Positions 41,950-51,295 are shown, counted from the first letter of the stretch. The stretch: DNA of 51,754 nucleotides from DATAEK01 sp036258055 (GCA_036258055.1 DATAEK010000076.1:1-51754), one strand, 5' to 3'. The notes: generated by a model not told the origin, from the letters alone. Program-made: numbers and translations.

Positions 41950-44394
41950 TTACTCGGGGCGCAGCGCGACCGAGGGGTCGACCCGCAACGCACGGCGCGC
42001 AGGAAGATAACCCGCGCCGAGCGCAACCGCGCCGAGGAGCATCGAGACGACGGTGAAGGTCATCACGTCGGTGGGTGTGATCTCGAAGAGGAGGGTTTCA
42101 AGCAGGCGGGTCAACGCGAACGACCCCGCCAGGCCCAAGGCAAGTCCGAGCGCCGTGAGGTTCATCGCTCGACCGAGCACCAGCGCCAGCACGTCACGCG
42201 TCCGCGCGCCGAGCGCCGTCCGGATACCGATTTCGCGGGTGCGCCGAGCTACCGAGTACGACATCACTCCGTAGATGCCGAGAAGCGCGAGCGCGACGCC
42301 CACGACGCCGATCGTCCCGAGCAGGAACGCATCGAAGCGCTGGCCCCCGATCGAGTCTCGCAGGACGTCCTCCATCGGTTGCATCTGCGCGACCGGCAGA
42401 TCGCGATCGACGGATCGGATCTGCTCGCGCACCGCCGCCGCCAAACCTGCCGGATCGCCGGCGATCGACACGACGAGCGTCATCAGCCACTGGGGTTCCT
42501 GGACATGGGGCAGGTAGATCTCCGCCGGCGCCGCGAGGCGCAAACCGCGGTGCCGCACGTCGCCGACGACACCCACGACGGTGATCGGCGGGCTGAAGAG
42601 GATCTGGACCTGTCGGCCGATCGGGTCCTGCCCTGGCCACGACTGCCGAGCCATCGTTTCGCTGACGACGGCCACTGGTAGCGGCTGTGACTCGTCGTAA
42701 CGTGGAGGCGGCGGCTGCTGCTCGAACCACCGAATGAGCGGCAACGCGACACGCGCGTCGTTAGCCGAGAAGAAGCGGCCGCGGACGAGCGGGATCTTCA
42801 TCGCGGTGAAGTAATCCGCGGAGACTTCGTGGATGGACGCCACGGGCGCCTGACCGGCGGGTGGCGGCGGGCTGCCGACGATCGAGTACGCCGTGCGATT
42901 GTCCGCGCCTGCGAGCGGCAGGTGCGTGGTCGCGCCCGCGGCGCGGACGCCGGGCAGCGCGCGGATACGGCCGATCAGATCCTCGAAGGCGGCAATGCGC
43001 TGCTGCGGCTGCGGGTAGCGCTGGCCGGGGAGGGCAACCGGAATCACGAGCACGTCGCGTGCGGTGAAGCCGGGTTCGACGCGCACCAGGCGAATGAGGC
43101 TCTGGGTCAGCAGGCTCGCGCCGATGAGCAGCATCAGCGCGAGTGCGACCTCCGAGACGACCAGCGCACTGGCCAAACGTCCCACGCCGGGCGGCGACTG
43201 CTGCCGGCCGCCGTCATTCAAGCGCGTCTGCAGCTGCGGAGCCGTGCTCCGGAGCGCGGGCAGAATCCCGCACAAGACGCCGGTGAGGCAGGTCAAGAAC
43301 GTCGAGACCCCGAGCACGCGCAGATCGATGCGCGTATCGGCCAGACGTGGAATCTCAATCGCCTTGATTGCCGGCAGGAGATCGACGATCCACGCGGCCA
43401 GCAGCACACCGAGCGCGCCCCCGGCGCACGCGAGGAGCAGGCTCTCGACGAGAAACTGCCGGATCAAATCGCCGCGCGTCGCGCCAAGCGCCGTCCGTAC
43501 CGCGACCTCGCGCTCGCGCGCGGCCGCGCGTGTCAGCAGGAGGTGGGCCACATTGGCGCAGGCAATCAGCAGCACGAACGCCACGGCACCGAATGCGACG
43601 AGCACCGGCCGCCGCGCATCGCCGACGATATCGTCGTAGAGCGGCACGACCTCCACACCATGGCCGGTGTTCATGTCGGGCATCTCCCGTTCGAGATTGC
43701 GAGAAATCACCGCGAGATCTGCGCGCGCCTCCGACGGCGTCTTGTCCGGCTTCAGCCGCCCGATGACGTTCAGCGAGTGACGGCCGACCCGTCGCAGCTC
43801 CTGCGGCAGATCCATCGGGACCCAGAGATCCGGATCGAGGTCGCTCGCCGGCGGCATGACGCCCACGACCGAGTAGGGCTCGTTGTCGAGACGGATGACG
43901 GCCCCGACGATCGCCGGGTTCGATCCGAAGCTGCGCTGCCACAAGCGATGGCTGAGGACCGCGACGTGATTCGCGCCGCGTTGATCTTCTCCGACGACGA
44001 AACCCCGCCCCATGATCGCGTGCATCCCCAAGACATCGAAGAAGCGCGCGGACACCAGGAGGGTCTGGAGGGCCTGTGGATCGCCGGCGCCGGTCAGGTT
44101 GGCGCCGCCGAATTCGTAGGCAACGAGGCCGTCGAAGGTGCCGTTGCGGTCGCGCCAGGCAGCAAACTCATGTCCCGAGACGTGACCGTAGTCGGACTCA
44201 CGTCGCTCGTGCACGCGCATCAACCGGGCGGCATCCGCGAACGGCAATGGCCGAAGCAGGACCGCATCGATCACACTGAAGGCGGCGGTGTTGGCGCCAA
44301 TCCCGATGGTAAGGGTCAGGATCGCGACCGCCGTCACGCTGGGCGTGCGAATCAGCGCACGCAGGCCGTATCGAAGATCCTGGATCACAGCCAT
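41950..44394 (-). CDS. ADOP-type ABC permease (duplicated FtsX/MacB domains)
   Basis: An 814-residue protein from the ATG at 44392-44394. The N-terminus IQDLRYGLRALIRTPSVTAV, then TIGIGANTAAFSVIDAVLLR, is the hallmark start of acidobacterial duplicated orphan permeases. It has two MacB periplasmic domains, each preceded by one helix and followed by FtsX three-helix units (AFGAVAFVLLIACANVAHLL ... and LLGTIGVVGVALALLGIYGV ...). The protein ends VDPSVALRPE. No ATPase gene is adjacent, as is usual for this class. Role unknown, probably export of a peptide or toxic compound. The open frame upstream of 44394 is not protein-like. The 226 bases before the start hold no gene. Confidence 0.9.
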   Translation of the reverse strand: MAVIQDLRYGLRALIRTPSVTAVAILTLTIGIGANTAAFSVIDAVLLRPLPFADAARLMRVHERRESDYGHVSGHEFAAWRDRNGTFDGLVAYEFGGANLTGAGDPQALQTLLVSARFFDVLGMHAIMGRGFVVGEDQRGANHVAVLSHRLWQRSFGSNPAIVGAVIRLDNEPYSVVGVMPPASDLDPDLWVPMDLPQELRRVGRHSLNVIGRLKPDKTPSEARADLAVISRNLEREMPDMNTGHGVEVVPLYDDIVGDARRPVLVAFGAVAFVLLIACANVAHLLLTRAAAREREVAVRTALGATRGDLIRQFLVESLLLACAGGALGVLLAAWIVDLLPAIKAIEIPRLADTRIDLRVLGVSTFLTCLTGVLCGILPALRSTAPQLQTRLNDGGRQQSPPGVGRLASALVVSEVALALMLLIGASLLTQSLIRLVRVEPGFTARDVLVIPVALPGQRYPQPQQRIAAFEDLIGRIRALPGVRAAGATTHLPLAGADNRTAYSIVGSPPPPAGQAPVASIHEVSADYFTAMKIPLVRGRFFSANDARVALPLIRWFEQQPPPPRYDESQPLPVAVVSETMARQSWPGQDPIGRQVQILFSPPITVVGVVGDVRHRGLRLAAPAEIYLPHVQEPQWLMTLVVSIAGDPAGLAAAVREQIRSVDRDLPVAQMQPMEDVLRDSIGGQRFDAFLLGTIGVVGVALALLGIYGVMSYSVARRTREIGIRTALGARTRDVLALVLGRAMNLTALGLALGLAGSFALTRLLETLLFEITPTDVMTFTVVSMLLGAVALGAGYLPARRALRVDPSVALRPE

Positions 44395-44620
44395 GGTGCG
44401 CCCCGTCGTGCAACCAGCGTGCCCTGCGCCGGCCGCAACTGGACGCATATTCTCGTCGCCTGTCGTGGCCGCGGTGGCCGATTGCGGACACCGGGGTGGT
44501 CGGAGGCGAACGGAGGACTCCAACAGGAGATCAAAGAGACCTGACCGCCAGCTTCGGCTACTCGATGCCCAGCCAAATCGCAAAGGCGGGTTCGCAGCGA
44601 GCGCATCGTCCCCTTCCGAG

Positions 44621-45520
44621 TTATTGAGCTGCCGATCCCGCCGCCGCCTCGTCGATGGCGCCGGCAGCGCGTCGGCGCCGGTGCCACTCATCGATCAAAT
44701 CGAGGTAGCGGCGGGACATGGTCTCGACGACCTCGACGGCTGTTGCCCCTCCGGTCAGGAAGGCGGTGCCCGGACCCCAGAAGACCGAACGGCCGATGGC
44801 GAACCCCGCCGTCGCGGGAAGGCCGGCCGCGGCATCGAACCAGGCGGCAATGGTCGCGGGATCCGCTCCCTTGCCGAGGATCAACTGGCGGGGACCCTGA
44901 CGTTCGCGGATCGCGTCGTCGATGATCGTGGCGCCGCTCGCGCTGCGGGTGCCCTCGATCTTCCAGATGTCGGGCACGAGGTCCTGGGCGTACGCCTGAC
45001 GGATCACGGACGACAGGAGCAACGGGCGGCCGTGCTCTTCGAACTCCCGCTCATCCTCGTGCTCGCGCATGATGATGATCTCGATCAGCAGCGGCATCCG
45101 CTCGGCGCGGCACCACGACTGGAGGTCGAGCAGCTTCGCCATCTGCCCGCGCCGTGCTTCGTCGGCCCACTCCGGACGATAGCGGACAAGCACTTTCGCG
45201 AACGCGTTGCCCGGCAGCCCGGTGTGAAAGGGCTCGTCCTGCCACTCGAGTGGGAACGTTCCCGCGCGCTCGACGGGAGTCCCGACCGGCGCGCCCGCCG
45301 CGCGCGCACGCATCACGGCTTCGCTGCCGTACTTGTGATCGAGCAACAACGCACCGTAGTGCCGGACGTCGTCGGATCGCTCACGCGCCTGCAGAAACGC
45401 GTCGACCACGAGGTTCTTGACCTCGGAGATGCGAGGGCGCGGAACACCGGCGCCGTCGCACCACTCCTCCCACTGCCATCGATGATCCGAGGCGAGCATG
45501 TACACGCGCGAGAGATCCAT
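44621..45520 (-). CDS. DUF2090 / IolJ-like aldolase-domain protein
   Basis: A 299-residue protein that starts with GAGGAG before its ATG. VYMLASDHRWQWEEW, LLLDHKYGSEAVMRARAAGA, LLIEIIIMREHEDER, DIWKIEGTRSASGA and FAIGRSVFWGPGTA match the DUF2090 domain, a TIM barrel usually found as the C-terminal half of a fused IolC. In those proteins it is annotated as 5-dehydro-2-deoxyphosphogluconate aldolase. Lys in DIWKIEG is a candidate Schiff-base residue. Here it is free-standing and divergent from a PfkB-family kinase gene, so the usual fusion is split. It would act late in myo-inositol breakdown, giving malonic semialdehyde and dihydroxyacetone phosphate (inference). Confidence 0.8.
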   Translation of the reverse strand: MDLSRVYMLASDHRWQWEEWCDGAGVPRPRISEVKNLVVDAFLQARERSDDVRHYGALLLDHKYGSEAVMRARAAGAPVGTPVERAGTFPLEWQDEPFHTGLPGNAFAKVLVRYRPEWADEARRGQMAKLLDLQSWCRAERMPLLIEIIIMREHEDEREFEEHGRPLLLSSVIRQAYAQDLVPDIWKIEGTRSASGATIIDDAIRERQGPRQLILGKGADPATIAAWFDAAAGLPATAGFAIGRSVFWGPGTAFLTGGATAVEVVETMSRRYLDLIDEWHRRRRAAGAIDEAAAGSAAQ

Positions 45521-45606
45521 CCAATCTCCTCGCTGCCGGTTCGTTTTGAACCGGCGCGGATGCCGTCGGCACCACTGCCGACACCTGGTAAACAGGAGCG
45601 CCCGTT

Positions 45607-46587
45607 GTGGCGGCGTTGCCTGCCATCCGGTCGCTCCATATACTGGGACACCAGCTGACGATGACCCAAGACCGCGCAGCCGTGCCGATGTGGGACGTCA
45701 TCGGCGTCGGCGCCAACTCCGTCGATTACGTCTACCGGCTGCCCGCGTACCCCGAAGCCGACGGTCCCAACGCCAAGATGCGGATCAGCAGCCACTCGCT
45801 CTGCTGCGGCGGGCAGGTGGCGACCGCACTCTCGACCTGTGTCGCCATGGGGCTGTCTGCGAAGTATATCGGGGTTACCGGCACGGACGACAACGGGCGG
45901 CGCGTCCGCGATGAGCTCGCGCATCGCGGTGTCGACATGACCGATGCCGTCATCCGCGATCAGCCCAACCAGTTCGCGGTGATCATGGTCAGCGAGCACG
46001 CCGGCGAGCGCATCGTCCTCTGGGATCGCGACGAAGCGCTCGCGCTCCGCAGCCGCGAGCTGCCGCTCGAGGTGCTGGCCACCGCCCGCGTCCTTCACGT
46101 GGACGACGTCGATCAGGAAGCGGCGATCGTCGTCGCACGCGCGGGACGCGAACACGGACAGCACGTCACCAGCGACATCGATCGGATCACGAATCGCACC
46201 GAGGAACTGGTGTCGCTCGTGACGGTGCCGATGTTCGCCGAGCACGTCCCGACCGCGCTCACCGGCGAGTCAGACCTGGAGCGCGCGCTGCGCAAGATCC
46301 GGCGGAGCCATGACGGCTTGCTGTGCGTCACGCTCGGCCCGCGCGGCGCCCTGATCCTCGACGGGGATTCTCTTCATCACGTGCCGGCATTCCAGGTCAA
46401 CGCTGTCGACACGACTGGCGCCGGCGACGTCTTCCGCGGCGCGTTCATCTACGCGCTCCTGCGCGGCTGCTCGGCTCCGGAGATGCTGCGCTTCGCCAAC
46501 GCCGCCGCGGGCCTCAGCTGCACCCGTCTCGGCGCGCTCAACGGAGTGCCCACACTAGAGGAAACGACGGCGCTGGCACGACCGTGA
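45607..46587 (+). CDS. PfkB-family sugar kinase, IolC-like
   Basis: A ribokinase-fold kinase. IGVGANSVDYVYRLPAYPEA is the N-terminal substrate region, SHSLCCGGQVATALSTCVAM follows, and DTTGAGDVFRGAFIYAL contains the catalytic Asp and anion hole (PfkB signature 2). An AGGAG lies 8 bases before the GTG at 45607 (326 residues); an ATG at 45661 giving 308 residues is also possible and starts closer to the domain. The divergent DUF2090 gene and the iolB/iolG genes downstream suggest 5-dehydro-2-deoxygluconate as substrate. Other sugars cannot be excluded. The gene is convergent with the phosphodiesterase gene across heptamer repeats. Confidence 0.82.
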   Translation: MAALPAIRSLHILGHQLTMTQDRAAVPMWDVIGVGANSVDYVYRLPAYPEADGPNAKMRISSHSLCCGGQVATALSTCVAMGLSAKYIGVTGTDDNGRRVRDELAHRGVDMTDAVIRDQPNQFAVIMVSEHAGERIVLWDRDEALALRSRELPLEVLATARVLHVDDVDQEAAIVVARAGREHGQHVTSDIDRITNRTEELVSLVTVPMFAEHVPTALTGESDLERALRKIRRSHDGLLCVTLGPRGALILDGDSLHHVPAFQVNAVDTTGAGDVFRGAFIYALLRGCSAPEMLRFANAAAGLSCTRLGALNGVPTLEETTALARP

Positions 46588-46630
46588 ACGCCTGTCGGGG
46601 CTCGGCGTTCGGCGTTCGGCCCCGCCCTGC

Positions 46631-46686
46631 CATGTCCCATGGCCCATGGCCCATCCCATTTGCCATTTGCCATTTACCATTTGCCA
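46631..46686. repeat. Heptamer arrays CCCATGG and TTTGCCA between convergent genes
   Basis: CCATGGC-type units run from about 46631 to 46656. They are followed by four 7-base units at 46659-46686 (TTTGCCA, TTTGCCA, TTTACCA, TTTGCCA). The third unit contains the TTA (46674-46676) that is the stop codon of the minus-strand phosphodiesterase, and the fourth encodes part of its C-terminal DGKW. Confidence 0.93.
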
Positions 46687-48332
46687 TCCGTGTGAGCGGT
46701 CTCCTCCTGCGCCAGTGCCTCCGTGAGCAACCGGCCGAACGGATCGGCGAGCGTCACCGACGTCAGGAACGCGAGCGTGGGGGCAATGTCGAGTGGGCTG
46801 ATGGGATCGAGGTATTGACCGGGTTTGATGCCGCGGCCGAAGAGAATCACCGGCACACGGGTGTCGTAGCGATGACCGGTGCCGTGCGTGGTGGTGGAGT
46901 CCGACGTCACCCAGTACGCGCGCGGGAGCAGGACGAGATCGCCGCTCCGTCCGATGAAGTAGCTGCGCGACGCGGCGCGCGTGATCGGATCGGCATCGTA
47001 GTCCCCATCTGCCAGCGCTTCACCGCGATAGACGCGCCAGACGCCGGGCGTGTTGCGGATCGTCTGAATCGCAGCGGTCATCGCGTCGGGCGTCTGCTTG
47101 ATGCGATCGTAGACGCCGGGTAGGAAGTAGACGTCCGTGTGGACAACCTTCGCGACGTACTTCCCCGGGCCGAGGATCGGCTGCAGCGCTTTGTCGATCG
47201 CCGCGGCAAGTTGTGTCACCGGTACGCGGCCGGCATCGAAGCCCTGTTCGACGAGGCGCTCGACAACCGGAGAGACGCCGTGATCGGCGGAGAGCGCGAG
47301 CGTGTAGCTGCCGCGGCCGACCTCGCGATCGAGCGTCGTGAGCAGGCTGCCGATCTCGCGATCGAGCCGCATGAGCACATCCTGGACTTCGTGCGAGTCC
47401 GGCCCGAAATCATGTCCTACCTTGTCGAGCGCTGAGAAGCTGACGCCGAGGAAATCCACACCGTCGCCGCGACCGAGCTTCATCGCGGTGACGGCGTCGA
47501 TTGCGAGCGCGGCCAGATACGCATCCGAGAACGGGCTCGCTTCCCAGGCCGCCGCCGTCGCTTCGTCCATGTGCCCGCCCTTCTTTCCGACGGTGTGCGG
47601 GAACGTGGTGGTCCCGATCGCGGGATTGTGACGGCCGACCGTGGAGTCGTCGTAGATGTAGCGCTCGCGCGGGAGCAGCCGGTCCCACACGCGTCCGAGC
47701 TCACCGTCGACAGGATGGCTCCGGATGTAGCGGTCGACGAACGGCACGGGCGCCTTCGTGAACGCCGTGGACGTCACGAAGGTTCCACTGTCGTCGAGCC
47801 AGGTGACGACGTCCGGCTTGTGGCCACCGAGGTTGATCGCGGACCTCGCCTTCAGCGAAATGCTCACGACGCGGGTCGCGGCGCCGTGCTGCAGCCGGAG
47901 CTCATCAGCGAGCGCGGGGGCGAGCAGCTTGCGCGCGCTCTGTCCGACGCTCTCGACCGGCGCTCCGTAGCTGATGAGATGCTCGTTCGGATCGTCGGTG
48001 CACGCGACGGACTTGTTCGCCGCGCGATCCCACCACGCGTTCAGGATCATTCCGTGGACGGCGGGAATCGTGCCGGTACTGATGCTGGCGTGGCCGGCGC
48101 AGGTTACGGTGTTGAAGTACGGATAGTCGGCCTGACGGAACCACGCCCCCTCTTCGACGAGACGTTTCAGCCCCGCGCTCCACTGCTGACGGTATTTGTC
48201 GACGTAATCGCCCCGCATCTGATCGACGGCGATCACGACGAGGAGCTTCGGAGCGGTCTGCCTCGCCGATGGCATGAGCGGCAGCGCGCAGACCATGAGG
48301 GCTGCGAGAGCGAAGCGACGACGACCTGCCAT
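46674..48332 (-). CDS. Exported alkaline-phosphatase-superfamily phosphodiesterase
   Basis: A 552-residue protein. The ATG at 48330-48332 has GAGGT 7 bases upstream, and a signal peptide follows (RRFALAALMVCALPLMPSAR). The core starts VVIAVDQMRGDYVDKY with the first metal Asp. FNTVTCAGHASISTGTIPAVHGM carries the nucleophile Thr. VSFSALDKVGHDFGPDSHEV gives an Asp and His, and LSADHGVSP gives Asp and His. This matches type-I phosphodiesterase/nucleotide pyrophosphatase-like proteins (PafA type). It releases phosphate from organic esters in the periplasm. The last four residues and the stop lie inside a heptamer repeat. Convergent with the kinase gene. Confidence 0.88.
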   Translation of the reverse strand: MAGRRRFALAALMVCALPLMPSARQTAPKLLVVIAVDQMRGDYVDKYRQQWSAGLKRLVEEGAWFRQADYPYFNTVTCAGHASISTGTIPAVHGMILNAWWDRAANKSVACTDDPNEHLISYGAPVESVGQSARKLLAPALADELRLQHGAATRVVSISLKARSAINLGGHKPDVVTWLDDSGTFVTSTAFTKAPVPFVDRYIRSHPVDGELGRVWDRLLPRERYIYDDSTVGRHNPAIGTTTFPHTVGKKGGHMDEATAAAWEASPFSDAYLAALAIDAVTAMKLGRGDGVDFLGVSFSALDKVGHDFGPDSHEVQDVLMRLDREIGSLLTTLDREVGRGSYTLALSADHGVSPVVERLVEQGFDAGRVPVTQLAAAIDKALQPILGPGKYVAKVVHTDVYFLPGVYDRIKQTPDAMTAAIQTIRNTPGVWRVYRGEALADGDYDADPITRAASRSYFIGRSGDLVLLPRAYWVTSDSTTTHGTGHRYDTRVPVILFGRGIKPGQYLDPISPLDIAPTLAFLTSVTLADPFGRLLTEALAQEETAHTDGKW

Positions 48333-48345
48333 TGCGAAACCTCGT

Positions 48346-49239
48346 TCAGTGGGGATCGGCCCAGGACGGGCGCGGCGGCGCACCCGGATGATACGGCGGC
48401 GCGACCAGTGGCACGCGCGGGTCCGGCTCCGGCCAGGTCTGACGGAACGCCGCGTAGCGAGGGTCGTCGCTCGCCGCCATGCTCCGGCGCGTTCCCGCGA
48501 GCACGTTCAGATAATACGCATCATATCCGTGCGCGCTGACGAACGGATGATAGCCGCCGCGTATGAGCACCAGCTCGCCGTGGCGGACGGTCAGCGCGAC
48601 GTCGCCGCGATCCTGTGGCCCGTACAGCCGCTGCACGCCGAAGGCGTCGGGCTCACGAAACCGGTAGTAGTAGGTCTCGTCGAGATCCACTTCGACCGGC
48701 GGCGCATCGGTATCGTGTTTGTGGGGAGGATAGCTGGACCAGTTGCCTGACGGCGTGAACACCTCGCAGATCATCAGACGCTCGGCGGGAAAACCTGGCG
48801 GCACGATGTCCACGATTTGACGCGTGGCGTTTCCGCCGCCGCGGATCTCGAACCCGCAGTCGCCAGGCCGGATGATCCGCGCCGGCAGACCTCCCTTCGC
48901 CGGCGCCCGGCACTCGGCGATCTGCGTCGTCATCGTGGACGACAGCAGGGCGCGGGTTCGAGGCGGCAGATACACGGCGTGCGGATAGGCGCTGAAGACG
49001 TCCTTGCGTGGCCCGAGGCGGTGGCGCTCCGAGTCCCACGAGATCTCACACTCGCCTTCCAGCAGCACGATACACACTTCCTCGCGTCCGGTATCGAGAC
49101 GCCAGGTTGCGCCTCGGGCAAGCTGCCGCACGTTGAACTCGATGTAGCGCCAACCTGCCTGGCGCGGGGTGATCGCGACCAGCCGGCCGGATCGTCCGCG
49201 AGGGATGCTGCGGGATCGCAGTTTGAGCGTCCGCGCCAT
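48346..49239 (-). CDS. iolB: 5-deoxy-glucuronate isomerase IolB
   Basis: A 297-residue double cupin. Recognisable family parts are EFNVRQLARGATWRLDTGRE, VCIVLLEGECEISWD, VYLPPRTRALL, and in the second cupin SYPPHKHDTDAPPVEVDLDE followed by YYYRFREPDAFGVQRLY and FVSAHGYDAYYLNVLAG, where His and Glu bind the metal. IolB converts 5-deoxy-glucuronate to 5-dehydro-2-deoxygluconate in myo-inositol catabolism. The ATG at 49239 lies 1 base after the iolG-like stop codon, within the same operon; the preceding open stretch is not part of the protein. It lies 13 bases from the start of the phosphodiesterase gene, which runs the same way. Confidence 0.93.
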   Translation of the reverse strand: MARTLKLRSRSIPRGRSGRLVAITPRQAGWRYIEFNVRQLARGATWRLDTGREEVCIVLLEGECEISWDSERHRLGPRKDVFSAYPHAVYLPPRTRALLSSTMTTQIAECRAPAKGGLPARIIRPGDCGFEIRGGGNATRQIVDIVPPGFPAERLMICEVFTPSGNWSSYPPHKHDTDAPPVEVDLDETYYYRFREPDAFGVQRLYGPQDRGDVALTVRHGELVLIRGGYHPFVSAHGYDAYYLNVLAGTRRSMAASDDPRYAAFRQTWPEPDPRVPLVAPPYHPGAPPRPSWADPH

Positions 49240-49240
49240 G

Positions 49241-50281
49241 TCACTTCTCCTGTGCCGCCACGTCGGCGACCTTGACGGTGCGGCCCGACTGCTGCGCCGC
49301 AGTCGCCGCGAGCGACACGCGCAACGCGCCGACACCGTCCTCGATCGTCACCGGCGGCTCCCGGTCGGCGAGCACGTTCTGCGCGAAGTTCTGCAGCTGC
49401 AGAGTGTAGGCACGCTCGAATCGTTCCATGAAATAGGGCACGGTGTCGTGCGCGACACTGTTCTTGGTGAGGAGGACGATCGGCGTCTCACGCAGGTAAC
49501 CAATCCTGATCGTGCCCTCGGTTCCAAGCAGTTCCGTGGCGATGTCGTAGCCGTAGAAACCGTTCCGGCTCAGATCGACGATGCCGAGGCAGCCGGTTTC
49601 GAACACGAGCGACGTGATGGCGTTGTCGATGTCGCCGACGGTCGCCATTTCGGGATACGCGAGCACGCCGCCGACCGCGGACACGCTGGCCACCTCACCC
49701 ATGAACCAGCGCGCGAGATCGAAGTCGTGGATGCCCATGTCCACGAGCAGCCCGCCGCTGCTGGCCGGATTCGCGTACTCGAGGCTGGGCCGGTAGGGAT
49801 CGCGCGATGTGGACTTGAACACCACCGCTTTCCCGATGCGTCCTTCATCGAGCTGCCGTTTGGCGGCGGCGTACCCGGGATCGAAGCGCCGCATGAACCC
49901 CATCTGGAAAAACGTGCCGTGACGCGTGACGGCGGCCTGCATCTCCTGACAGGCGTCGAGCGAAATCGCGAGCGGCTTCTCACAGAACGTGGGCTTCCCT
50001 GCGGCCGCTGCCGCAATCACGACCTCGCGATGCGTGTGTGTCGGGCTGACGATCACGATCGCGTCGACGTCAGGACTCGCGAGCAGATCTGACGGATCGC
50101 CGAATGCCCTCGGGACATCGAATTCGGCCGCGATCTCTTTCGCGAGCTCTGCGTTGGTGTCGGCCACGGCCGTCAGTTTCGTTTCCGCAATCCGCGTCGA
50201 GAGATCGCGCGCGTACACGCGCCCGAGGCGGCCGAGCCCGACGAGGCCAATCTGCAACTTCTTCTTCGACGCTGCACTCAT
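49241..50281 (-). CDS. iolG: Inositol 2-dehydrogenase-like Gfo/Idh/MocA oxidoreductase
   Basis: A 346-residue NAD(P)-dependent enzyme. QIGLVGLGRLGRVYA (residues 10-24) is the dinucleotide-binding loop, and CEKPLAISLDACQEM carries the conserved Lys. SSGGLLVDMGIHDFDLARW contains the Asp and His typical of inositol 2-dehydrogenases, which oxidise myo-inositol to 2-keto-myo-inositol. Its ATG overlaps the binding-protein stop by 4 bases, and iolB follows after 1 base, so import, oxidation and a later step are in one operon. A closely related activity such as scyllo-inositol dehydrogenase is possible. Confidence 0.88.
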   Translation of the reverse strand: MSAASKKKLQIGLVGLGRLGRVYARDLSTRIAETKLTAVADTNAELAKEIAAEFDVPRAFGDPSDLLASPDVDAIVIVSPTHTHREVVIAAAAAGKPTFCEKPLAISLDACQEMQAAVTRHGTFFQMGFMRRFDPGYAAAKRQLDEGRIGKAVVFKSTSRDPYRPSLEYANPASSGGLLVDMGIHDFDLARWFMGEVASVSAVGGVLAYPEMATVGDIDNAITSLVFETGCLGIVDLSRNGFYGYDIATELLGTEGTIRIGYLRETPIVLLTKNSVAHDTVPYFMERFERAYTLQLQNFAQNVLADREPPVTIEDGVGALRVSLAATAAQQSGRTVKVADVAAQEK

Positions 50282-51237
50282 TCGTTGACGTTCTCCTTGG
50301 TCACGAGGGCAATGCGTACGCCGATGTCCGACGTCACCGCCTCGCCTTTGATCGCCTTCAGCGCGGATTCGATGGCCACGCGGCCCATCTCCCCCGGATA
50401 CTGAGCCACCGTCGCCTCCATCGTCCCTGCCGTGATCGCGCGGCGGGCATCCTGGAGCGCATCGAAGCCGAGGACGCGGATCTTGCCGGTGCGTTGCGCG
50501 GCGGCGATGGCCTCGATCGCGCCGAGCGCCATCAGGTCGTTGCAGGCGAAGAGCGTGTCGATGTCGGGGTGCGCCTGCAGCATGTTCTGAAACACCGTGA
50601 ACCCTTGATCGCGCTCCCAGTTTGCGGTCTGCGACGCAACGATGGTGATGCCGGGGCTGTTCTTGGTCGCGTCGCGGAACCCGCGCACGCGCGAGTCGCC
50701 GGTCTCGTGACCCGGAATGCCCTCGAGGATCGCGACCGTCGCATGACCGCCCGATGACTTCACCAGGTGCTCGCCAATCAGCTGGCCACCGCGGAAATTG
50801 TCCGATCCGACGAAGCTGACCGTCTTCACGCCCGCGTCGGCGGCCGCTTTCACATCGAGCCGCGTATCAACGATCACGACGGGGATGTTCGCTTGATTCG
50901 CCTTGCTGACCGCCGGCACGACCTCCCGCGAGCCCGCCGGCGTGACCGCGAGCGCGCTGACGCGCGCCTGGATCAGATTCTCGATGATCTGCATCTGCTT
51001 CTCGACGTCGACCTCGCGCTCGGCCGCCTGCACGACCAGGTCCACATCGAGGCGCTTCGCGGCTTCCTCGGCGCCCCGCTGCATCTCGATGAAGAACGGG
51101 CTGTTGAGCGTCTTCAGCACCAGGCCGATCCGCGGCCGTCCGCCGGTCGCCGCGCGCTCGCCGCGGTTGCAGCCGGCGGTTGTTACGGCGACGAGGAGCG
51201 TCGCGAGGATCACCAACATCGATTTGCGCATCGTCAT
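50278..51237 (-). CDS. Sugar/inositol ABC transporter substrate-binding lipoprotein (RbsB family)
   Basis: A 319-residue periplasmic-binding protein with lipobox VTTAGC (Cys23) and a GAGGA ribosome site. Lobe motifs are RIGLVLKTLNSPFF, VVIVDTRLDVKAAA, GSDNFRGGQLIGEHL and LFACNDLMALGAIEAI. It is strikingly similar to the protein at 6088-7032; for example, both contain ANWERDQGFTVFQNMLQA. It lies downstream of an RbsC-type permease and is coupled to iolG, so myo-inositol or a related cyclitol is the probable ligand. The gap to the permease contains two copies of a ~104-base repeat. Confidence 0.9.
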   Translation of the reverse strand: MTMRKSMLVILATLLVAVTTAGCNRGERAATGGRPRIGLVLKTLNSPFFIEMQRGAEEAAKRLDVDLVVQAAEREVDVEKQMQIIENLIQARVSALAVTPAGSREVVPAVSKANQANIPVVIVDTRLDVKAAADAGVKTVSFVGSDNFRGGQLIGEHLVKSSGGHATVAILEGIPGHETGDSRVRGFRDATKNSPGITIVASQTANWERDQGFTVFQNMLQAHPDIDTLFACNDLMALGAIEAIAAAQRTGKIRVLGFDALQDARRAITAGTMEATVAQYPGEMGRVAIESALKAIKGEAVTSDIGVRIALVTKENVNE

Positions 51238-51295
51238 TATTTCCTCACGCCAGGAAGGACTTCCGCCTCGCGCCTTTTGCCATCTTTACTTCGTT

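Noticed and set aside
42829..44544. 571-codon plus-strand frame opposite the ADOP permease
   Set aside because: Shadow frame in GC-rich DNA, rich in Arg, Gln and His, with no hydrophobic or domain pattern.
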